DNA of 64,000 nt. Origin: Membranipora membranacea. Its lineage: Eukaryota; Bryozoa; Gymnolaemata; Cheilostomatida; Membraniporidae. Positions 49,732 to 61,100 of this stretch are shown here, piece by piece (within the stretch, counting starts at the first letter, position 1; every line of letters starts with the position of its first letter). Where the stretch lies: positions 8,747,001 to 8,811,000 of the forward strand of contig OU612066.1 of assembly GCA_914767715.1 (NCBI GenBank). The letters run 5' to 3'. The position numbers were made by a program, and so were the translations under genes. The notes below the pieces were generated by a model that saw nothing but the letters and a program-made list of their open reading frames with translations, did no database searches and was not told the DNA's origin.

Positions 49732-51563
49732 CATAGAGTTATTATATACTCTAGAGTGGTCAATGTGTACAAAAATAGCATCAGTTTTTGTCCTACTTAA
49801 TTATTGCGAAATCCATGACGCGACGCAATCTGGTTGTGCATGGCCAGTGCCTGTATCATATAATTTATCATTGAGAATTTAGGAATTGGGTATGAAAATT
49901 TAAGTTTTAGAGCGCTTATTGCCATTTTTTCGGAAAAATTTTCATGACACTATGTGAAACACTTGTAGGTATTTTCACTTGCAGCCATTGGAAAAATTTT
50001 CTATTTTTTCCAATCAAAATAAGCCAAAACCCCAACCGCAAACACATTGTGATGAAAAAAAATTACCGGGCTAGCTTGTTTTTCTACTGCCACTTGCCCG
50101 CCAAATAAGCTGTGTCCTGTCTCTCTTGCTCATATGTTACACATTCAGTGGGTTTATTTTATTTTTGATTAAATGAAGAACGAGTAGCCTGTGAACAAGT
50201 GATCGGAGGTGTAAAAGTTTGCAGCTTGCCTCGTTTTCAGTCACAGTTTACATAATGTCAAGATTCAGATTTGCTCTCCAGATAACGTTACTTTATTGAG
50301 GGAATTATTATAGGTTTTTTGTTTCTTATGTCAAAGAAGATCAATTAAGATTGGTGCTAAAATCAGATGTGGCGTTACTGTCAGTCCTCATTGCTCATTA
50401 GATCACTTTTTGGCTGCCTCTCTTATATTGTTATAGCGTCAATCTATTTCTGCCGGAGAATCACAGCTGTATGAAATATTAACTCTGGTCATTTCAAAGG
50501 ATTGAACACTTCTACTAGTACTACACTAATCCCCCTTCCCTCAAAACTATGCAAACAAATACACATGTATACGTCAACTGCCAGCGCCTTTATTGGAGTA
50601 TATACAAAATATTATGAATGATGCTGAAGTTGCCATCTCAACTAATTTACAAACACAAACAAACAACCATAGTCATAATAATCCTACCAGAAATTTGTAT
50701 CAAACATCAACAACGACTGCTCTGAAGCAAATGGTCCCTTATTTCAAGTATGGTGAGAAATCAACCGTCAACTTAAAATGTCACATTAGTGTGTATTGTT
50801 CTGAAAAATCTGGAGTCAGTCTGGAAAGGTATGTATGTGAGTTTTCCATTCAAAGATGCACTTGATACTCAGTGAATTATCAAAAAGGTTTGTTACAAAA
50901 TGCATTCATTTATATGCTTTCAAAACCTGCTGTGTATGGTTGAATGGTTTTGCGAATTCATAAACTAGAGGACATCACCGGAGAGGGAATTTAGAGCTCT
51001 AAATGGCATAGCCAAATCTAAACGCCGAATCTTAGTCAGAACCGTATGTAACTAACTTCTGCAAATGGCGGAACTTAGCGGCCAACTTTTAACCTCCAGT
51101 CAGCTTTTCCACAAGCTATATGTACACCTTATACTGAACAAATAACATTAACTCACTTGATGGCTAACATATGAGTAAAAGAGACAGAATCCAACTTATG
51201 GTTGAGAGAAACGTGGAAAAAACAAGCTAGCTCAGTAATTTTTTTTCATCACAATGATGTGATTGCGGTTGGAGTTTTGGCTTATTTTGATGGGAAAAAA
51301 TAGAAAATTTTTCCAATGGATGCAAGTGAAAATACCTACAAGTGTTCCACATAGTGTGCCATGAAAATTTTTCCGAAAAAATGGCTATAAGCGCTCTTAA
51401 ACTAAAATTTTCATACCCAATTCCTAAATTCTCAATGATAAATTATATGATACAGGCACTGGCCATGCACAACCAGATTGCGTCGCGTCATGAATTTCGC
51501 AATAATTAAGTAGGACGTTTTGAGCACTGCATTGTCCACTCTAGAGTATATAATAACTCTATG
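49732..51563. mobile_element. DNA transposon with about 320-bp terminal inverted repeats and 8-bp target duplication GTTGGCAT
   Basis: The outermost 28 bases of both ends are identical when one is inverted, starting CATAGAGTTATTATATACTC. Similarity continues inward for about 300 bases with about 10% mismatches (e.g. AGATTGCGTCGCGTCATG / GCGACGCAATCT region). GTTGGCAT flanks it at 49724-49731 and 51564-51571. The interior has one 90-codon frame (50593-50865, MEYIQNIMNDAEVAISTNLQ) with no recognised transposase motif. Eight-bp duplications occur in hAT and P elements, while long TIRs recall Mutator; class is unresolved. Confidence 0.92.
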
Positions 51564-51652
51564 GTTGGCATTCACTATTAAAAGGCAGTGCACTATATCT
51601 GGCCAACTTTCAATTTATTATTTTTTATTTTGATGGCCTTACTCTATCATAA

Positions 51653-54600
51653 TTATGAATAGACTACTTTACATGCTGTTACTAGTAGTGTTACATATAT
51701 ACAGACCTGGCGCTTTCCTTTTGTTTCCTCGGAGACTGTCTGTTGTGCATCAGCAGAGTTGACAGCAAGAGGCTTCAAATTTTTGATAATGTAGCTATAA
51801 AACCTGAAAAAAAGAAGGAGTCAACGTACTGTGTAAAACTCCGAAGAGCTTTTTGGATAATATCGTAGTATCTGATTTTGACAATATATCATTCAATTTA
51901 CATTCAAACATCAAGCATAAATCATTCAAACCTCATTTTCTGATTAGCTTTTTCTTAGTCTTGATTGAATATTTTTCTTCCAGTATTTCTCGATAGGTAA
52001 TTTCGAATGAGAGTTAAGCCAATGGTGTTAAAAAAACATTTTAGTATTTTGTGCTCAGGGAATCGGAGGATGATAAGAATTAGTCATTGAGTATGCATTG
52101 ACCAAGAGCCAGCCCATTACACCATAAACCCGTGTTATTGCAACGTCATGTCTTTCTAGGTCAGTATATATATATCCCTGAGACTCATACCTATCAAATC
52201 TGGGACGAGTGACTTCTGGCATCTTCTCTATAATCTCTCGCCATGTACCATGTCTCAGTACATGGTGATAGAACAAGTAGAAGCAGCTGCCTTTGACTGT
52301 GGAAGGTATACTTAGAGTGTGATCAATTCCCAATAATCCAAGTAGATCTAGGCTGTCACTGCAAAATCAACAACATTAATCATTCAGTGTCATTGGTCGG
52401 ACACTTGTATGCTTAACACTGCACGCAATTCATATGCTCCTTCCCATTTAATTTGACAATTAAGGGAAACGGAATTGTGAAAACTTTTAACTAAACAAGA
52501 ACTTCACTTACTGCAAGACAGTCTGGAATTGAGAATATTGATGAACACATTTTACATTCGTCTTTATCAGTATCTTACTCCCAGGAGTCGGCTTGACAAG
52601 GCAATTCACCCAATCCATATCAGCTATGCAGGCCAGCAAACTGTATAAATGTCTGTGAAAATAAAAGTTAAATCTCATGTTTATCAGAATACAAAACTGC
52701 CGACAGATCAGCACTGACCACCATGAAAAGGATAAGTATGTATCCTCATATATATTGTTTATGACACAACAACAAGTACATCTACTACAAAATCATGTGG
52801 CCTTATCACCAACACACTCTATCATTAATATCCATCAGTCCCAGTTGAATTAGAAATTATCATGGATGTTGTTGTTAATCACCTTGTGTAATACTGGATC
52901 CCTCCCCATACTTGTGACCAAACTAGACAAGTGTGTGATCCATTCGCAAGGTTTCAAACATAGGTTTAAAGCTGACTGTCTTGCACCTCAAGCTTTATTA
53001 GACGGGTAAAGTTCTAGCTTACTTCTCTGATGGTTGGGGATTCCCTTTATTCATCCAGAAGATAATCATACTAGCCAAAAGAGTTTCATCTAGAGTTCCT
53101 CCAAAGGAAGATGACACACGAAGCTGATCATGAAACATCTGAAGTCTGCCTAATACAGGAAGCTCATATATAGCCTGAAGTGCATATATCGCGCTGTCCG
53201 ATGTAGGGATCTTGATTTCAAAAGGCTCAACGTGCTCTTTCCGTCTATCATACTCTGTCACAATATTAATCGGCGTAGGTACCGATGCAGCTAATATCTT
53301 GTACGAGAGAGCTCTGATGCTTTGTGAGCATCTCCATGTGCTTACTTCACCAAGATCCTCTACCTAAATAACGATTTAGGATGATATACTCTATACATTT
53401 AGGTACTGTAACTATTAATATAATTTCCTCTTTAATGTTCCTGTAACTGTGACAGGAGACAACTGGGCTATCTAACACAAGTGATATCATTTATATAGAC
53501 AGCATAACAATGTAACAGGTTTAGGAAAAGGTGGTAGGTTTGTAGTAAACTAGATTTGTGATTCCCAACCCTTATATTCATATTTATGACTAACAAAAAA
53601 ACATGTCAAGCACATATCAGGTCGGTTGAATTTCTTTGGACTTGTTTTGCATGGAGTTATCATCTCTTCGGCGCCATCACATTGTTTAATTAGGAGTTTT
53701 GTGAAAATCAAATAATTTCTAGGAGTTGTTTTGTCATGTCAAAAGAGCAGACAATTCAGAGTTAGTAATAATTTGTGTTGATTTATTTTTGGGAGAAATA
53801 CAAAAACAACGAACCAGCGGATAGAAAAGTCTGTTCTGGCATGACAGCACGCTGAGTAAAGTATTAGTAAAGAGACCTTTCCTACAAATACGCCAAAACT
53901 CTCCTGGCAGTAGGGACTTATGAAGGGATTCTGTGTACCCGTCAAAACTCTATAAAATAATGCGAAAACAAGTGAATACACTTTATACAATAAATGTCAA
54001 TGTCAATGTCAATTATAAGTGTCCTTATTACTCGATCGATTCAACTTTTGACCTTTCTCAACATATGTGTGCACCATCGGCCATACGTTATTAGCATTGT
54101 CAAAACATTTGTTTTTGTTGCATTTAGTATTTTCACCGGATGGTCAATACAAATAAAACTGTCTATATATTATTTATCAAATGGAAGTGTTTTTTTTTAA
54201 CATGTTTACTCTAAGATTCAAATACTCAAAGCTTTCAACATGTTAAGTACACATGGTAATAAAAACAAAGTTGGTATATTATTATGAACGCCAAATATGC
54301 AGAGAAATTTACAAGTGCGGCCAACTTACCGTTCCCTCCAGAAAGTAGTCGTTGAAATCTTTTATATCAGAAAATGGTTTAATCTGGTAGGCTCTGCAGC
54401 CTCCCTCAATTTTCACACGATCTGCTTGGTGTTCCTTTGTTACGATAGCTTTGATGGTTTCATCAAGCGTTGCATGCTAGAGATAGACATACAAATGAAT
54501 ATAGCAACATTATTTGCATTCTGAAAAAAATCTAGCGTTCCTCTTCCTAATCACTTTGCACACACTGTAAGCCAGTGAACACACAAAGTCATAGTCATAG

Positions 54601-57165
54601 TCATGATAAGTCAATGACAACCTTCCCTTTTGTCATGATATCAGACACAATAGCTCAGATGGTTAAAGCGTCTCGAGTTTGTATCCCACTGCAGTCTACC
54701 CACTACTGAGCTCAATTGACGCCCTAGTTGTGCTCCGACCTGGCAGCAAACTGCGAGCAACTTGGTGCTGAAGACTCGGACAGAGACAGACTTGCGATGT
54801 TAACCCCACATAAACCCAGTTAAAAGTACCACACAGAGCAACCAATACTTGACACACAACTGTGAGAGCAGATGGCAAGTTTGCACAGGCGCATAAAGCT
54901 CAGCTGCAAACTACGTAATACTTACTCTGGCTATCCAGAGCATTACTTGCTCCATCTGTCCGCCATTACCGGATGGTTCGATATGTTTCTGTATGAATTT
55001 TCCAATCTGTAATTTCGACTGCGAGCGTACACCACATATGTACGGCAATATAAGTAAACTTTCCTCATCTACTATATTGAAGCTCCCTGCTAGTCTTTTC
55101 CTTGAATATACCTTCCTCAGGCTGCTCATACTAATTTTAGAAAAAGTAACAAGAATATTATCACATAAAACATAACCACACATCAGCAGAGACCCTAAAC
55201 AATAAGAACACCTGAGATTTAAGCCACGGATGTTTGAGTGGAATAAGGGTAACAAAATATCAATAACAATGATCATTCTTTGATATGTTAACTCAAACTT
55301 CAATGGGCAAAAGACAAATGGGCAATTCACCATTTTAGAAGATTATAAATGGAAATCTCAGGATAATTACCATTTTAGCTGGGATACTGAAGTGCCCACA
55401 TCTTAACTATATTTAACCAGATAGTAACAGTGATATAAGGTGATAAGTCTAAGTCATCATAGCGGAGAGGGTTACCCCTCAAGAGTACAGGGGACCCATG
55501 GTATTCAAGCCGCACGGTATACCCTTGCCCGCCGGAGCTCGGGGGAGAAGGGGATCTTTTTACTGCATGTGGGGTGTGCAAACACACAGTGGACTTCCGA
55601 TATTTTTAGCCCCGTTCCGCAAGGACCTAGCTAAGATTAATGGCGCGCCAGTATCAAATCAGAAATCACTGCCGGCGCCGGAATTGAACCTGGACCTCAC
55701 AGATCACAGGTCCGCACCCTTAAATTTCAGACCACTTCTGACTCCGATATAAGGTGATATTTTAAGTGTTATTTTGTACAATCTTCACCTTTATCAAAGA
55801 GAAATATGGAAATCGCTGCATTGATTATAAGTAGGTTAAAAGTTTGCAATACCCTTCTATTATCTCATGTCAATGGTACTGTAAATATTGCAGCAAAGGT
55901 AAGCACAACAATTGATTTGATGAAAAGATAATAAAATGTAAACCTATCTGGAGGTGAAACCATATCAGTACAACAGATAACTCCTTCTGGCAGATCATAC
56001 AGAAAGAAAACACTGTCATCGCTGACAACTGGGCAGCCCCAGTGATGTGCCAGGCTGGCAATCATCTGATATGCTTCACCGTCAACAACACATAGCGGCA
56101 CCTCCAAACTCCTCAGTGTCTCCAACATGGTCTGAAAGAAATACGTAAGAAATTTGGGTTTCAAATTACATCGCTAGACGCTCATACACTTAATTCACAT
56201 GTCAGCCAAATATGGTAAGCCCAAGCAGGACATTGATCAGTGAACAGGTGCTGTAACATTAACCAACAACCTCACTCAGTATAGAGGTAGGAATAGTTTT
56301 TTTGTCGAAGCTGTCTAATCTGTTGAGAGAAGGGATAGGTGTACAGAAATGGGGAGTTCAGGCTGCCGAGGCAGTTTCTATCCAGGTTTTCTTTTGCTGG
56401 GTCTCGTCCGCAGCCATTGAGACTTATTAGCAAGTTCACACACAGAGTAGTATAACTTCCCAAATCTATCAATCACCCTGTGACTGTAGCTTAAATATTT
56501 ATCTGTGTAGTCCTACAAGCTGACACCACCCATCTCAGTTTTATGATACAGTGGCACAGAATTGGCCATGATTTCGCTGACTTAATTGAGATGAAAAAGA
56601 CGGCGTCCTTGAAGAAAGTTCTATATTACGGTTGGAAAGCAAAGAAATTAAAGCCATACAGGTATACATCTTTCAGAAGAAAAAATTGATTCTGTTTGTG
56701 CAATTGTGTATGCAACAGGACAGCATGTTCACAATATTATAACTATTATCATGATTCTCCCTTCTACACTTAATTTACCTTCATGTCGAGACATTGCCTG
56801 AAGGGATGGTTTTCCCGTGCAGGTCCCTCTGTCATTAGTCGCTTAACAACAGATATTTTACTATCTGATTTCTCTTTCCGATATTTTAGAGTGTATTCAC
56901 GGCAAGCCCCATCAAAAACGAAATATGGCTCTATATTCAACTTCTTCAAACCTTCACAGAAACGTCTCAATAGATCAGATAGGTTGTCATAATCTCCTCC
57001 ATAAAAGCTTTCTCTGGTGGTCTGTAGAACCGAGCAGAATTCAAATAGAATGTTGTTACCATCTATCACAAGACGTTGACCCTTGATGTCCTTTTCAGCA
57101 TGTATTCTGTGAGGTTGTTTCACACCTAAGTTTTTTACAAACTCACTAATCCCATGAATACCCAT
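51653..57165 (-). CDS. Asteroid-like protein of the XPG/FEN1 nuclease superfamily, complete, 575 residues
   Basis: Eight exons: 56779-57165, 55944-56131, 54926-55130, 54330-54476, 53023-53363, 52512-52652, 52191-52358, 51653-51803. Splice sites are GT-AG throughout, phases join, and the total is 1728 bases. Exon 1 carries the XPG N domain: MGIHGISEFVKNLG, VIDGNNILFEF (Asp35) and YFVFDGACREYTLKYRKEK. Exon 2 carries the XPG I-like region: VVDGEAYQMIASLAHHWGCP and VSDDSVFFLYDLPEG, in which Asp and Glu residues of the active-site cluster remain. Later exons match the asteroid-type helical region (WRCSQSIR; HLYSLLACIADMDW; FYLFYHHVLRHG). Animal asteroid homologues (ASTE1) are of similar or slightly greater length; biochemical function is poorly known, probably structure-specific nuclease or signalling. 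Exon 7 could read on to a stop at 52055 if its donor is skipped. AATAAA-like sites follow near 51630. Confidence 0.88.
54640..54830 (+). repeat. tRNA-derived SINE in intron 3 of the asteroid-like gene
   Basis: A box AATAGCTCAGATGGTTAAAG and B box GAGTTTGTATCCC, followed by a 3' body ending CGGACAGAGACAGACTTGC that matches the SINE at 2075-2277. It is antisense to the gene. Confidence 0.6.
55446..55745 (-). repeat. SINE-like retroposon in intron 2 with 14-bp target duplication
   Basis: GATATAAGGTGATA occurs exactly at 55432-55445 and 55746-55759. On the minus strand the insert starts GGAGTCAGAAGTGGTCTG, has a B-box-like GGTTCAATTCC about 60 bases in, and is GC-richer than its surroundings. 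It differs in body from the other two SINE types here. Confidence 0.82.
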
Positions 57166-58120
57166 AGTCAGTTTCTTGTTGGCTTATGACATTGAGTTTT
57201 GACTCAAACAATATAGTGTGCGCGTAATAAGTTTCACTTCTTTCTTCTATATAATACTATGTACATGTTCTCTTTTGTATGATCATTTTTAGTCCATTGA
57301 GCAATTGTGCAAGACTGATAAGAGTTACTGCTGATCAATTATCAGGTACCCAGCAAACACAAAATGTTATGAAAATCTTCTGATAACATTATCATAACAG
57401 TAGTGGTCCTCGTGATAACGTCGTGCCACGACATCAAAATAGCAAAATGTGTAGACACAATTTTATTGCCGTGATAATAGTTTCGAACGATGTCTTACAA
57501 AATTTTTCATAAGAGTTTCACGATAAAATTTTTTATCATTGAAACCCTGTATCGTGGCGATTCCCTGTATCGTGGCGATTCCCTGTATCGTGGCGATTCC
57601 CTGTATCGTGGCGATTCCCTGTATCGTGGCGATTCCCTGTATCGTGGCGATTCCCTGAGCACGTTTTGCCCGATATTTGAAGAAACCATCTACATAATAT
57701 AATGTCTTTATAACAATCCAATTCGTCATCGTCGAATTCTACTAAAAGCACGTTTTTGCCTGATATTTGGAGAAACCATTTATATAACGTCATCCAATTC
57801 GTCATCGCTGAATTCCATTAAAATTTCCATATTTAAATGACTTGACGATTTACACTGCACAGCAATGTCAGTAAGACAACAGCCATTGCTTCAGCACTAC
57901 AACTTTCAAAGCTCTGTTTACCTCACAAGTCTATCAAATCCTCATATTCGTCATTTGATTAGCAAAGAGTGTAGTGATGTTCCAATCCAAGTTGTTTTAT
58001 TCTTTGCAAAATAATGTTCAATGATGATTATATACGTGTAATCAACAATTTTGTTTATCAAAAGTAAAAAATGAACACTAATGGTGGAGAAAAATAAAAT
58101 TGGTTAGATATCTATATTTT
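57166..58120. other. Upstream region of the asteroid-like gene, with tandem repeats
   Basis: Presumably contains the promoter; no clear core motif was recognised. Six perfect 18-bp repeats lie at 57545-57652, and a block duplicated in tandem at 57661-57750 and 57751-57830 (GATATTTG(A/G)(A/G)GAAACCAT...). Confidence 0.45.
57545..57652. repeat. Minisatellite: six perfect copies of an 18-bp unit
   Basis: Unit CCCTGTATCGTGGCGATT repeated six times without mismatch, then a partial seventh (CCCTG). Because 18 is a multiple of three, all frames stay open and give repeat peptides, which are unlikely to be real proteins. Confidence 0.97.
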
Positions 58121-58137
58121 TACTTTATTGGCTATCT

Positions 58138-61100
58138 ATGCTGCAGTCATCGCTGTCCCCATTCAGAGTAAGCTCTATGATTTTCTAAAAGAAGAGAATA
58201 ACAACAAATTCTAATTACAGTTGTTTTCCTACAATGCATTTGGTTCAACTCCACCGATACAATGCTTCTTTTAAGACTCCTTTGTATTTTAAGGAGTTGT
58301 CCGCTCTTGTACAGAGGTCTGAGCTCAAAGATCAAAATAGTTATATGATTCGTTGGATTGAATGGTAACAGAGTCAGATGGTAAACTCAAAGTAGGGCTC
58401 CTAAAATAAAAATTTATCATTCATTGAGCATCGGCTTAGCAATGACCTTTGTTATTTGCTCGCTACTTTTAGTTCTAACAAGCTGCATACATATTTGTAA
58501 CTTGTTTAGAGAAACTAGGCTAAGACTTACTTGAAAGACCTTACACAATCTTAAGTCTTTCAAGTAAACTTGACTACCTGGTGCTTGAACTGCAATTAAC
58601 CTAAAAATGCCAATCGTAAAGTCTGTGTGCAATTCATTGTACTGAGCCAGATAGTATGTCTTGACAAGCTTTGTCGGCGCCCCCTCCCCATCCAACAAAG
58701 GTTGTCATGACAGGCCATTTGCCACTCAACTTACATTTTTTTCCAACATCAAAGTTGATGTCGCCCTTCTGATTAGGTGCGAATCTACAGAGGTCCCCCA
58801 TCTTCTCTATCACCGCAGTATCCTTATATCCCAGTGCCCTCACAGCTCCTTTGAAAGATAAACATATCAATTACTAGAAGGCAGCGCAGGCAGTCAAACA
58901 AAACTGGGGTAAAACATAGTGGACATAAGAAACTTAAACAAAGCACAATATACAGATAAGGCATTTGAGGTTTGACCATTGAAATTTGTATTGGCAATGC
59001 TGTTCTCATTTGGTCGGCAGTACAGGTTTTATTTACTACTTGATCAACTTTAATTGGGTTTTGAGTTTGAAAATTGCATGAGATTGAGCAGCGTTTCACA
59101 ATCACGTTCCAGTTGTTATTTGTTAAAGAAATCATTTAGATTATAATTAATATCAGTTGATCTCGAAAAGCTCAAACTCAAAGTATGATTGATGATAACA
59201 CCATTGCTACTACACATCCCAATGGTGTAATGGCACCCTAGAATAAATGCATCACTGCTAATACTCCATTTAATGTCCGATCTAGATTTATCATAAAATT
59301 TTTGGAGTACAGTGAGAACCACTACCCCTGCCTGCTCATAAATATCATGTGCTTCTACCCTCAAAAACTTACAGAGTAAATAATGAATAACAATTGTCTA
59401 AGTTGCCCATCACATGAGGGTTCAAACTAAATGCCTTACACAAGTAGTTGTCTTCCGAAACCTCATGGGGAGGTAACTTCCGCTAATGATTCTGAAAGCA
59501 CTCATTGAATCAACAAAGGTGTGTAAATTACGCTTAAGGCAGCATTTTGTCATCAAAACCTTTACTTACTTCCTATCGCCTTGAAGACTCTTGTGCCTGC
59601 AAGGCTCTGTTTTGTCTTTGTGCCGTGCAGCGTAAAATGCTGCCAAAAATGGTTTGAAGCCACGCTCCTCATTGTAGTGAAAACAGCCTCGGTGAGGCTC
59701 CTTCCTCCGATTGTCTCACAGAATTTTCGCTGCAAGAATAAATATTATGAAAACTGAAAAAAACACAACATTCTTATAATGGCATATCTGTTTATGTGTC
59801 ATGAAAGTTAAAAAGTCTGTTTTTTCCCTCTAGGCCCCATGTAGCCGATCTGCCGATATGGTTGACATTCTGTAATTCGCCTTCTCTTTGTCGTTATGGT
59901 TGATAAGAGCAAACTAATTCGAGCACAGTCTTGATTCATATCAGATGTAGGTCATGTGCTGCAGAAACGACTCTTCCTTTGACCCCTGAACTCCAGGCAA
60001 AATGTAGCCACCCTTTCACAAATCTACCTATTTTTGCAGCATGTTTGCTACCAAAAATTTTTGATATTACAAATTAAAATACTGATTAACCACTGGCCTA
60101 CTTACAAACTGCTGATACTTGGTATCATCCTCTTTGAGTTGCTCGTTGAAAAGCATGAGCTCCTCTGGAGATTCCAGAGGGCTCTCAAACATGTTGAGTT
60201 TTTCTCGACTGCAGAGCAACTGCCACTCTCTCCTCTCTCAAGGTGTCTAATTATCTGGCTGACCTTCATATCAACGTTTGTCAGCAACCCTATAGAAGAG
60301 ATATGAAAATCCATTCAACCAATTATTCACAAAGTTTTTTCCAGCGATACAACCAAAGGCTAAGTCTTTTGTTTCATAAAGAAAATATTGGGGTACTTTG
60401 TCCTGTATTTGGGGGAAGACTGTGGACGAATTACTTTGCCTGATTGTGGTGGTGTTGGAAGTAAGGGACAGCCTAATAATTGACAAACAGATAAAAAAAA
60501 TGTATGATTTAGATCGAAATGGTCACTGCCATCCAGGGAGTATTAATCTATTTATCAACATTCAAATAACTCACTTTCAATTTTCTGATTTTAGGTTTCC
60601 CCAACTCCACACACGATTGTGAATATCCATCTACAATAAAAACTTGGAATTAAAATATCATAGTATTCCATTCAATGCTAAAAATTCCTTATCAAGGTTC
60701 AACAGTTCAATCAGGAGTTGTCCACCATTTTTCACAGAGGGGGACAACTCATAACAAATTTATGTATTTCGTTACTAATAGGGTTGTGTGGTTATAGTAT
60801 ACCATTGTTGAGCTGAAAATGTGACCAATGAGCTTTAATCTAGTTTTATAACAAAGATAGCGAGGTGGTCTACAGTTTTGATAGGAACAGATGATAAATA
60901 TCCGTCTAGCAAACATGACTGAGCTATTGTAGTCCGGAAATAACCGTATCGATTCGGATCAAGTTGGTCACATTTATCATCAGCAACAAAATTGATTACT
61001 CTACAGTGACCTTGGCCAATCTATTGGTTGGAATTTATTCAAATATTTGACCAAATTATGTGAAAAGGATTTCAGATGATAAATTTTCAAAAATCTTAAC

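Noticed and set aside
52055-52333. Asteroid exon 7 read through to a stop at 52055 as the C terminus
   Set aside because: A strong donor AG|GTATGAG at 52191 joins in phase to an exon that has a homologue in the pseudogene copy; read-through remains a minor alternative.
53739-53990. 83-codon hydrophobic minus-strand frame within the asteroid intron
   Set aside because: Between exons 4 and 5 without matching phase or homologue; likely chance.
57463-57805. Repeat proteins such as YRGDSL and GIATIQ in four frames
   Set aside because: The 18-bp minisatellite keeps all frames open; no gene structure supports them.
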